This document shows, in pieces, positions 9,731 through 18,790 of a stretch of DNA of 64,000 nt. Under the pieces are notes generated by a model. That model saw nothing but the letters and a program-made list of their open reading frames with translations, was not told where the DNA came from and searched no databases. The DNA is from Plasmopara viticola. Taxonomy: Eukaryota; Oomycota; Peronosporomycetes; Peronosporales; Peronosporaceae. The number at the start of each line of letters is the position of its first letter. The first letter of the stretch is position 1. Made by a program: the position numbers and the translations under genes. Where the stretch lies: contig MBPM02000043.1 in assembly GCA_001695595.3 (NCBI GenBank), positions 186,001 to 250,000 on the forward strand, written 5' to 3'.

Positions 9731-10645
9731 TTACAAAATGAAGGGAATAATGGCTTTGCGACGTAGTTTCTTATACTCATCGCCGTACGTCTTGAGGTAT
9801 CCGCGGTGTTTCTTGATCGCCCAATCCGCCATTTGGACAAACCCAACCAGTGTAAAGACGTAGCTCGCAGCAACTTGTGTGAAGAGAGAGAATCCGACCC
9901 ACCCAAGTACTTCAAACGTGTAATTGGGGCACGAGACGAGCGCAAAGAGGGGGCCCTTGGGAATAGGACGCTCTTTCGAGCCCTCCGAGGGACGCAAGTT
10001 GCGTAGCTGGACGTGGGTACAGAGGTTCAAGAGCTCTGAGACCCCCATAAGCAGTACGCCAGTCATGATCTGCGTGTCCGAGCTGGGACCCGCATACAAT
10101 GGATGGCACAGTGGGTACCCCACGACAGCTCCAAACGACCAATAGTAGCTGCAGTTTTTAAACAGGTTACGCAATGGCATGGTGGGACGACTAAAGCGGT
10201 GTACGAAAAACGTCTCGAGCTCACGTTTGAGAAAGTGGAGCGACCAGGCAGCTACGCCCAAGAGCGCTGTTTGGCTCATTGGCTTCGACGATGCTTCAGC
10301 TCCATAGATAAAAGCCGGACGGATCGCGTACCCTAACACGAAGAGGAGTGGACCCAAGTACTCGGCGACGAATACAGTGCGGTAGCCAATCTGTGGACCC
10401 AAGTCACGAAAGACGAGCGTTGCGCCGTCCTTGACACCATAGTCCACGAGCAATTTTGTGTCGTCCGTCAGTGGCACGAGCACGTCCTCCTTTTGCAGCA
10501 ACTTGAGGCTCTGCCGGGCAAACGATATGCGCGCGTGCTTTTCAAAAGCGCGCTTTAAGTTGCCCACAGTGGGTTGTGAGCCTGGTACATCAACAGAGCC
10601 GTAGTCTTTCGCACTTTTGCCGCTCTTAATCACCTTGACCTGCAT
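9731..10645 (-). CDS. Very-long-chain trans-2-enoyl-CoA reductase (TECR/TSC13 family)
   Basis: A single exon of 304 residues, the usual length for the family. Residues 1-85 form a ubiquitin-like N-terminal domain (MQVKVIKSGKSAKDYGSVDV ... DGATLVFRDLGPQIGY), as in animal and plant TECR. Several membrane segments follow (FVAEYLGPLLFVLGYAIRP; TGVLLMGVSELLNL; VGFSLFTQVAASYVFTLVGF). Family signatures are HRFSRPTMPLRNLFKNCSYY and SCPNYTFEVLGWVGFSLF, belonging to the steroid 5-alpha-reductase C-terminal domain. The enzyme catalyses the last reduction of the fatty-acid elongation cycle in the ER membrane, using NADPH. The start at 10,645 is the first ATG after an in-frame upstream TGA. It is divergently transcribed from the RSL1D1 gene with only 164 bp between start codons. 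Confidence 0.95.
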   Translation of the reverse strand: MQVKVIKSGKSAKDYGSVDVPGSQPTVGNLKRAFEKHARISFARQSLKLLQKEDVLVPLTDDTKLLVDYGVKDGATLVFRDLGPQIGYRTVFVAEYLGPLLFVLGYAIRPAFIYGAEASSKPMSQTALLGVAAWSLHFLKRELETFFVHRFSRPTMPLRNLFKNCSYYWSFGAVVGYPLCHPLYAGPSSDTQIMTGVLLMGVSELLNLCTHVQLRNLRPSEGSKERPIPKGPLFALVSCPNYTFEVLGWVGFSLFTQVAASYVFTLVGFVQMADWAIKKHRGYLKTYGDEYKKLRRKAIIPFIL

Positions 10646-10809
10646 CTTGTCGAAGGGAATCTGGTGGCGGCGAATGCGGCTCAGAATCTTTGAAAAGCAA
10701 CAAAAGGCTCAATGCAACGTGCGCGCAACGTAAGCACATCGTAACTTTTTATCCAATCACTCGCTACCTAGTCACTCAATGGCCAGCAAAGTCTCAGACA
10801 CAAAAGACA
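10646..10809. promoter_or_regulatory. Compact divergent promoter region
   Basis: Only 164 bp separate the start codons of the enoyl-CoA reductase (minus) and the RSL1D1-like gene (plus), so both promoters must lie here or overlap the genes. No TATA box stands out. Inferred from gene arrangement only. Confidence 0.5.
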
Positions 10810-11893
10810 ATGCCGGACGTGACGATCCGCAAGGGGCTCCGCAATCCTCTCGACGAGGCCCAAGTGCGTCGTGCTGTTCTTGCACTGCAAACATTTGCAG
10901 CTAAGAAAAAGGAAGAACGGGCCAAGGTGCCATTGGTAGAAGACGTTGACTACGTCTCGTGCATTTTGACACGCAAGCTAGTACCTGCAAAAGCGTCCCT
11001 GAAACCCATTCCAATGTAAATACTCTTGTTCTCTGTGCCCCACGATGGCTAAATTCTAACGAATAAGTGAAATGATTTCTTCTAGCACACTACCACACGC
11101 TCTGCGCGATGAGTTGGCCGAAATCTGTTTGTTTGTGAAGGATGAGGACAAGAAGCGTATTAAAGAGGCATTGGCCAAGGACCCGGTACCTGGTGTGACT
11201 AAGGTTATGTCTGTCAAGAAGCTTCGCAAGGGTTTTTCTCGTTTTGAAGACAAGCGCGCCTTGGCTGATGCCTACGATATGTTTTTGGCTGACGACCGCG
11301 TGTTGCCGTATCTAAAAAGCCCACTTGGCACTAAATTCTTTGTCAAGAAGAAACAACCGATTGCTGTGCGCGTGTCGCGCAAGAATGTGGCTACTAGTGT
11401 GCGACTTGCTACACGTCGCACGGCATTTCACGTTAGTGCGGGCGTATGTCAAAACGTCAAAGTAGCGCGACTGAACATGCCGCTTGAGCAGATCGTGGAT
11501 AACATTATGGTGGCGATGAACAGCTGTGCTAATTACGTTCCAAAGGGATGGAACGGCGTGCAGTCAATCAGTTTGAAGCTTGCGGACTCGGTGGCGCTAC
11601 CTGTGTACAATGCGTTGGCCTCGCTCGCCAAACTACCACCAGTTGGCAAAACGGCCAATCTGAAAAAGAGAAAATTAGAGGAAGTTATTGCGGAAGCTGA
11701 AGATAAAGAGGCAAATGTTGAAACCACAAAGCAGCAGAAGAAGGCAACAAAAAAGACGACGGGTTCCAAGGTGAAAAAGCCGAAGGTAGACGAGTACTCG
11801 ATAGAAAAGATTGGTCAGAAGCAGAGCGAGAAGTTGACGAAAGACAAAACTGTTAAGACGACTCGAACGAAGAAAAAAGGGTCGAACAAGTAG
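10810..11893 (+). CDS. RSL1D1/Utp30-like ribosomal L1 domain protein
   Basis: Exon 1 is 10,810-11,015 (MPDVTIRKGLRNPLDEAQV) and exon 2 is 11,086-11,893, separated by a 70-bp intron (gtaaat...ttctag). The splice creates KPIPITLPHALRDEL, the start of the typical L1-domain I-x-LPH strand followed by EICLFVKDEDKKRIKEAL. The ~337-residue protein has an L1 fold through about residue 255 (FEDKRALADAYDMFLADDRV, LGTKFFVKKKQPIAV, GVQSISLKLADSVALPVYNA) and then a lysine-rich tail. Members of this family are nucleolar proteins that assist ribosomal RNA processing. The next ATG upstream in this frame, at 10,690, would add 40 unlikely residues, so the start at 10,810 is preferred. A partial copy of exon 2 is at 56,690-57,110. 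Confidence 0.92.
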
Positions 11894-12120
11894 GTTTTTG
11901 TAATCCACTCATTATTCGCTTTTTTACACGTGATGTATCATTAAGTGTTGTAATCCTTGTACGGCATCTCGTATACTGTGTGGTGAACAAATCATTTTCG
12001 TAATGTCATTGTATAATAACAACTCAGATTAAACATGATTTCACTATCAGTCGAACGCTGTTCACCTTTGCACACAAAGCCACTTTTTTTTGCAAATTAA
12101 TTAGTGATCGTGTTGTAGGC
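11894..12120. other. 3' flank of RSL1D1-like gene
   Basis: AT-rich, no gene seen. The repeat that starts near 12,110 begins after this stretch. Confidence 0.4.
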
Positions 12121-13660
12121 GCTTGAGGCTTGCAAAGCTTGGAATCTGAAGGATCCAAATACCTCTCAGGATGCACTACGTGCAATGTTGGGTGAGTCGA
12201 CATCGCTGAAAAAAAAGAAGTCTCTCGAAAGTGTCACATCTGCGCTTGGCCTTGCTGGTAAGGCGAGTGTAGGTTGTCATACGCTAACTAATAGTGGCCA
12301 TACCCATTCGTCATTGGGTTGAAGAATTCGCGTTATATAAAGCTGTGCGCTCTGAGCAGACGGACGACCCCAAAGCTCACTTCAAAGGAATTTGACCTCT
12401 TAAGTTAGCTTGGCCTATCGCGCTTAGACGCGCAATAGTCGGCTCGACACTGATCGTGGTCAAAGGAGCCCATAATCCTGAAATGAATTCGGGGTTGCCT
12501 TATAGAAGCCGAGGCCAGATGGCAGACCCCTCCCGAGAGCAATCTCGAGCGTGTACATTTAATTTATGGTGTTACTTGACAGCAACGGTTCCTGATTGAT
12601 TGTGTCGTAAAATAGATGAGCTGCCACGGATACCGGGGTTTCCTGCGTCTCAAAAACCATTGAACTGAATGGTTTTCTTTGGAATTGGAAAAAAATGGGC
12701 AATTCAGGATTCAGCTGCACTTCTCCGGTAACGTATATGGGTATGGTGAAAAACAAGCTTACAGCCGCACTCACAGACGCTAAAGAGCAACAACAAAGCG
12801 TACATTCGCTCTTTTGAAGTGCTGAGATGATGTACGGCTATTGATACGTCCTTTCTATCATTCTAGACGTGCGCAGATGCAATAGAGCAACAACGAAGCG
12901 TATAATCGCTCTTTTGAAGTGGTGAGATGATGTACGGCCATAGATACGTCCTTTTTGACATTTTAAAGCGGATGAAGTTCATAACATTCTAGTGCAAGCC
13001 GACGAATGAATTGATAGCGAACGAGTTGACGAAGGCACTTGGGCAAGTCAAAAATGAAAGCTTCGTCTTTGATCTATGCATTGCATCGACAAAATGTTAA
13101 AATATTCAAATGCATGGTTTGTGGTTATGTTAAAGCCAAGAAAATTTTAGTGGTGAGTCGAAAAATACTCAGAGGTAATCTGCTTCCACCATTTGAGCCA
13201 ATTGCGCTTTGAGCTTACGGTTGTCATAAACTTTGTCGGATGTGGTTGAGCTTAAGTTTGAAATTTTTAAACCTTTACTCAATCCCGGTGTGGTTTTCAA
13301 TATCGATTACGTTGGCAATAGCGGTGCAAGCCACTCTTGTCTTAAGAATTTGTACGATCCCGAGTGAAATTTTTAAGCGCAAATTAATGTGATGCTGAAG
13401 TGTGTGTGTAGGCTGAGCAAGAGCAGTAACTCTTTCAATTTAAGTTCTCATTGTATACACCACGCTGATAGTGATCTTTGGATAGACCATGCGGGGCAAG
13501 GAGCAGATGAGCATACTGCTTGACGTCCTGGCCTGCATTTAAAAGAGTAAAACTCATTTGTAGAACCCTTCTTTTGGCGAAAGCGGAAACGGCTATCCAT
13601 GTCCATTAGTGAATCGCATAAGCCATCTCCACCTGCGCTTTTAAGCTCATTCACTAGGCC
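12110..13660. repeat. Unclassified dispersed repeat, inverted copy at about 48,500-49,450
   Basis: The plus strand from about 12,170 to 12,560 matches the reverse complement of about 49,010-49,430 (shared gtgcaatgttgggtgagtcg and gccaggccagatggcagacc-like blocks), and 13,120-13,340 matches the reverse complement of about 48,480-48,690. Around 12,121-12,300 a frame preceded by an intron-like gttgtag reads ACKAWNLKDPNTSQDALRAM, then GESTSLKKKKSLESVTSALG, and ends in TGA. It looks like a fossil exon or part of a retroelement ORF, but I cannot assign a family. Confidence 0.55.
12784..12955. repeat. Direct repeat, ~72 bp units at 100-bp spacing
   Basis: Two copies of a block beginning agagcaacaac(a/g)aagcgta and ending gatacgtcctttt occur at 12,784-12,855 and 12,884-12,955, differing at only a few positions. 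They lie inside the unclassified repeat and are non-coding as far as I can see. Confidence 0.8.
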
Positions 13661-15416
13661 CGGTCTAAAATGTACTTTTGTTTGTCTTCTGTGACCCCCC
13701 CCCCTTCACTTGGTCCCCGTATCGGTGTATTGATAGTAAGGATGTTTCATGTCGAGTCCTCGCCCCATGAAATCGCCATACACCACACTGTCTTGACGGA
13801 TTATAGCCGGTGGAAATGACAAATAGTCTAACCTTTTATGACTTGCTATAGATCGATAAAGCCTATTCGACTTCAATGTTTCTTATATGAGGTGTCTTCG
13901 CTGTCCAAACGCCCGGCAAGTGCTTTCCACAGCGCTCCTTCCTGAAGTAATTTGCTTTCCTAATAAAACAAGCCTAAAACAAATAATGATGGCTCCTTTA
14001 ACTGATTGGCTTTTGTTCCCGAGGCGTTTCGAAGGATAAACTGGATTGAATATAGTTGCTTCCCAAATTACAGATTTGAATTTAAGACATATACATCATT
14101 ATAGGTAATCATAAAATTCAGGAAAGCTTTAGAATAAACAATTTAGTCTTTAAACTTATGACGGTCGATCGCCAGAAAATCTTCTATATTTCTGCACGTA
14201 ACCTCTGTGCAACACTCCGCCACACTTATTATTTTGCATTTATTGTCCCTCCTACCTCTAGTTTTTGGCTATCTACTCGCAATTGCTCTATCGCACAAGC
14301 GGCTTAAGTTGTTCTTTAAGACCCATAAAAGTGGACAACAAAGTATCTAAATTTCTTACTGTTTAGTCGCAGTGCGTTAGTAGTCGACATCTACACAGTA
14401 ACATACCGTAAAAGGTATGCTTGCGCATTAAATCAAATCCTTGATAGTATCAAAGATCAATTATTCTTCTCGACTTTGTGAATGATAATTTCTAATATTG
14501 TTCTCATAGAGAAATTTTTCCAAAATATATAGAGACGGAATGCTTACAATGAATTTGCAAGCATCTGCCCCCAAGGTAGAAGAACGTAGCAGTCGCTCTC
14601 TTAATACTTTTCGAAAGAGAAAAAGTTGTATCTAAGAAAAATGGAGGATAATAATATACCGAGCTATTTTGATTATGATTACGTGTCACAAAACAGGGGG
14701 TGCGACTTTACAGAGAAACCTTGAGCTCGGCGAAAAGGTAACAAGATGTCTGATTAATATGGGCACAAATCTCCGCACCGAAGGACGCACATTGCCAGGT
14801 CTCACGATTCCTAATTATATTAGTCGCCGTTAATACTGAATTTTGGCATTAAAATTGATGCTAGTGACACACTTCAAAAAATGCGTTTGGTCGTTATTGT
14901 CCCTGAAACCCGCAAAGCAACGCTATATGGCTTCACGCACTTGATTGTATGTCGACAAGCCTTCTTGTGGGTCGCGACGTCTTGTACAATGTGTCCATGA
15001 AGCTATACTATACCAATGACAAAATGCAGTCCGAGTCCGGACGACATTCCGACGACAAATATTTTGATCTGGCGAGTTAAACGATTACAATTTTATTTAA
15101 AAAGATTAGCGGAAAATGCAAGATAAACATGAATCGTGCAATACTTTACGTTATCTTTTAAATACTACCTCCAGGTAGAAAATTAACTTACTACACAGCG
15201 CTAGCTTAGCGCTTGAGGCCCTTCACGATCTTCGTGGCGTAAGTAGCACATGGCAAAATGAACGAACTGATGGATCCGTGATAGCCGACAACAAGAGTTC
15301 AGATATACTATTTTGCTTAAAGTGCTTGTGAACATAGGGTAAAAAAACACGAACGATAAAAGATGGTCAATTTTATTAAAGATAGAAAAGCAAATGCAGC
15401 GTATCAACTTTCAGCA
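13660..15416. repeat. Effector 3'-flank repeat module
   Basis: No gene is supported. Segments recur in the same orientation elsewhere. About 13,850-14,330 matches 59,690-60,170 (tgaggtgtcttcgctgtc; ccttctacctcta-type block), and 14,200-14,330 matches 41,290-41,420. About 14,880-15,000 matches 41,610-41,780 (gggtcgcgacgtcttg). The module sits downstream of both intact effector genes, so it was probably duplicated with them. Confidence 0.55.
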
Positions 15417-17438
15417 TTAGCTAAAGCCTGCGGGCAATGAAACCTCCAGCTTCTTCCCAAACGCCTCCTTTCTGGTCGAAATGTAATCCTCGTAAAACGT
15501 AATCGCCGGCTTTTTTGATGATGTATCAAGCTTGACGCGATTGGGAGGAACACCTTCATTGAGCAGCTTCACAGACCACAACCTGCCAATGCACTGGTAC
15601 ACCCGGGGTCGACTAAGCTCAGCATCCATCCCCTTTTTGAGCACTTCATCGAAAGTTGGTCTTCTTCTCGCAGTCTCTCGAAATGAATTCTTGGCGTACT
15701 TCATTTCCAGTATCATGCGCATCTCTAAGGACGCTTTGACCTCGTCCCCTGAAGTTTCAATACCAAATCGGAACCAGAGAGGAAACAATTTTTTCATGAG
15801 TAAGTCATTGACGGAAACATTTTCGAAGTTGAGAAGCAAAAACACGTCATGAGACGATTTGCCTGCTAGTTTCCACTTGTTGACGAGGTTGTAAGCTAAA
15901 GCCTGATAGAATCTGTGATCCCCTCCCACGGCCATCTCAACCAATAGCACCAGGTCATTGTCTCTCATGTGGTGGTTCAAATGATTGAACATGAACTCAA
16001 AGTCTGATTTGACTAAAGCTTGGGAACGCACTCTCTTCCGGTTGACGCTCTTAGAAGTCCCGTGCCTGTCAATTGTGAACGACATCCACGTCCACAAATG
16101 GGGGTCATTCACAAGCTCCTGATTTTGAAGCCCTCTGATCTTAAGAAAGTCGAGCATTTTGTCGGCCGTCATACCTTTGCGTTCCAGATGTCTAAACGCT
16201 TCTTGAAAAAGAAGCGTGGCCCTGTAGGCCAAATCCTTTGCAGCTATGTTCGGTTGAATGGCTGCACCAGTGTACATCCAAACTAGTCGTTTCTCCGCAG
16301 CAAGCGGATCCGCAAGACCTTTCACAGCATTCCCGCTTTTTGCGCGTTCCAAAATCGTTTCTAAAAGCATCTTGTAATTCGCATGACTCATTGGAGTGCG
16401 GAAGTATTTAATCCATAGTTCCATTGGTCCTTGCAAGAGACTCTCGAGCTCGAACGTGAAGGCTGGCAATAGTTCATAAAACAGTTGGTTGGGAGTCATT
16501 CCTTGTTTGTCCCAGTCGCGAAATAAGGCCTGCATTAGACCCATAATTACGTCGTTCGCTCTGCTTGGCGCGCCTGCATCAACAAGCTGCTGAGCGATGA
16601 CAACATCAGGAACGGTTGGCAATGATGTAACGGGCGACAGTGTGGATGAATGTCGAATATAATTGAGCGCCCAGTCGTATCCAGCAAGTTTGTCCAATTC
16701 AGATTGAATAATATAGTCGACGTACACACAAAAACTTGGATTCCTGAATTCACCCCGTTTAAGAATGTTCAACTCGAAGCCCTTCCAAACAGCTTCGGGC
16801 GTGACTTGACCTTTGGCCCAATAGTGCAAGAGGTGAGGTTCAAGCCCAAGCACGAAAGGCCTTTGTTTTTTATAAGCCTCATACCTTTCAACAAAGCTTT
16901 GATATCTTTCTGATCCATGGATCTCTCGCCTCGATAGACGAGGACTGGTGTCGACGGTCTTGTACATCCCGATAGTTCGACCTAGCTCAAAAAACATGTC
17001 GGCTCGATCCCGTGCCCGAGCCGCACGCTTCAGTCCTTTGAATATTGCCTTTTGCGCAAGTTTTTGATTGTCAGCGTAGGCATCGAGAGTCTTGTCGACA
17101 GCTATTTGGAATTGCTCGCTCGTAAACGCATCGCCCGCTCGAGATTCTAGACTAGCCTTTGCCAAATATTTATCGACGAGCTTTGCTTTGCCAAAATGAG
17201 AACCCAGCATGAATTTGTCGACGAGCTCACCAAACCATGGCCATGGCGCTCTCTCCTCGTTGCGGTCAGGAACAGCGGGTGCAGTTGAATTTTTAAAGTA
17301 TCTTTTGGGTTGGCTGTCCACGGTGGTCGATGTCGCGGTCAAAACCGTTGAACATACGACTAGTATGGCAGTCCATAGGAGGAGAAGGTCGAGCAGAGAC
17401 GGTGGAGGCTGGCGAGTGGCCAACATTGCGTATGCCAT
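15417..17438 (-). CDS. Secreted WY-domain effector with EER motif (effector 1)
   Basis: A single exon of 673 residues. Residues 14-38 form a hydrophobic signal peptide (SLLDLLLLWTAILVVCSTVL). An acidic EER motif is at 61-63 (PDRNEERAPW). No RXLR is present; QPKRYF occupies the place where it would be expected. The body holds repeated helical units like the WY/LWY fold of Phytophthora effectors: Trp207 (HYWAKGQVTPEAVWKGFELN), Trp309 (FRDWDKQGMTPNQLFYELL), a unit around 419 where Trp is lost (HLERKGMTADKMLDFLKI), and Trp522 (NKWKLAGKSSHDVFLLLNF), with partner aromatics near 239, 342, 449 and 555. Known members are delivered into host plant cells and act on immune proteins; this protein's target is unknown. 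Paralogues are at 42,088-44,136 and (broken) 50,988-52,450. Confidence 0.9.
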   Translation of the reverse strand: MAYAMLATRQPPPSLLDLLLLWTAILVVCSTVLTATSTTVDSQPKRYFKNSTAPAVPDRNEERAPWPWFGELVDKFMLGSHFGKAKLVDKYLAKASLESRAGDAFTSEQFQIAVDKTLDAYADNQKLAQKAIFKGLKRAARARDRADMFFELGRTIGMYKTVDTSPRLSRREIHGSERYQSFVERYEAYKKQRPFVLGLEPHLLHYWAKGQVTPEAVWKGFELNILKRGEFRNPSFCVYVDYIIQSELDKLAGYDWALNYIRHSSTLSPVTSLPTVPDVVIAQQLVDAGAPSRANDVIMGLMQALFRDWDKQGMTPNQLFYELLPAFTFELESLLQGPMELWIKYFRTPMSHANYKMLLETILERAKSGNAVKGLADPLAAEKRLVWMYTGAAIQPNIAAKDLAYRATLLFQEAFRHLERKGMTADKMLDFLKIRGLQNQELVNDPHLWTWMSFTIDRHGTSKSVNRKRVRSQALVKSDFEFMFNHLNHHMRDNDLVLLVEMAVGGDHRFYQALAYNLVNKWKLAGKSSHDVFLLLNFENVSVNDLLMKKLFPLWFRFGIETSGDEVKASLEMRMILEMKYAKNSFRETARRRPTFDEVLKKGMDAELSRPRVYQCIGRLWSVKLLNEGVPPNRVKLDTSSKKPAITFYEDYISTRKEAFGKKLEVSLPAGFS

Positions 17439-18790
17439 ACAAAGTGATCAGCGGAATGGAAAATCAAAAGTGGCGTTAATGGAATAGAAAATAGATCTGC
17501 GACCCACGTAACACTCACTACTTAACGTATCTTCCTGTTCAGTATCCTTCGCGCCAGTGTACCGATCTTTACGAGCACGGAGTATACTCTCGTTTGTCCA
17601 GTCATTGATGGATTAGCCTGGTTGGGACTAATCCTGCTTAAAAAAGTGTACCTACTCAGGACAACCTGCTGCGTGTGACTTCGCGATCGTACCTACTCAG
17701 CTGCCCAACAAAAAGTGCTCAAGTTGAACCCATATTGCAGCTCGAGAGACTTGACTTTCTCTTAATATTGTGTATGTGCTGATGGCATAATCATACTGGA
17801 CGGAAGAGACACGAACACATGCACATCTTCTTTAAGCGTCAAGGACACTGGCTTTGCTGCCACCAATAGATTTGTCCGAAATGACGTGGCAACGCTTATA
17901 TCGCATACAAAATCAGGATATGTCCGATATTCCCATGAGCAGTTGGCTTGAGTAGAAAAGACGAGGCATTCGTACGATATGGCAGCTGACGGAGTTGCCC
18001 TTGTCCTAGAATTAGAGGGGTAATCGGTCAGACAGATTCCATGTGAAACGGCAGCTGTTGGGATTCTGGTCATCATAAGGTATGATGCTACTATATTTGT
18101 GGACGCACTGCATATTTGCTTGAATTCAGCCTTTAAATATAGTTTTCCACGATTGATGATTAAGAACTTATATGCTATCTTGGCTCATACTCACTATTTA
18201 GCGTACATCTAAGCTTAACAATTGTAACCGAAAGTTGCTCAAAACTCTACTATTACTATAAAGACGATACATCATCAGGAAAATCACACGCTGCTTAGAG
18301 TTTGACACACTAAGAGGAGCACGTTCGCAATTTTAGTAAACACGGCAACTATGCGACAGTTATATCCTATATTGAGCACACCACGCGTGTTTGTGTCGCC
18401 GCATTTCATTTTTCCGAGATTTAAGTTCCGTTGTACCGATTGTGCAGCTTAGGTCGGCATTCCTGCATCGACTATAGATCACATTTAGCATGTCCACCTC
18501 GCTAACACTTTTATTCCATTCCACTCCTCAAGGCTGTATGTTGTTTGTAAACCTTTATGGGTAATTACGTTATACAATTAGCGCCGCTAACTTGCGGCGA
18601 GCCTTTCATGTACATCGGTGCAGAAAGGGCCACATTGCAGCGCTCACTTGCTTTAAATTCTTTGCGTCTTGGCCATTCATTAAGCAATGTCAGCACAAAC
18701 ACTAAATTACCATAAAAGTCGCCGCCAATCAAATATTGTAACATACATTACAGTGATGCGAATGATATTATGCGTGATTCTTACTCTCTA
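17439..18790. promoter_or_regulatory. Upstream region of effector 1, conserved with the other two effectors
   Basis: This non-coding stretch matches 44,137-45,520 upstream of effector 2, and, inverted, about 49,790-50,987 upstream of effector pseudogene 3. Shared blocks include the sequence just before the start codon (atacaaagtgatcagc), a cagacagattccatgtgaaacg block and a gtgcagaaa(g)ggccacattg(c)(a/g)gcgctc block. The conservation may reflect recent duplication rather than regulation. The promoter must lie within it, but no element can be pinned down. Confidence 0.5.

Noticed and set aside
9731..10645. Ubiquitin-like domain fused to a reductase as a novel fusion
   Set aside because: The N-terminal ubiquitin-like domain is a normal part of TECR-family enzymes.
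17762..18076. 104-codon minus-strand frame upstream of effector 1
   Set aside because: Not preserved in the paralogous upstream regions; it looks like a chance frame in conserved non-coding DNA.
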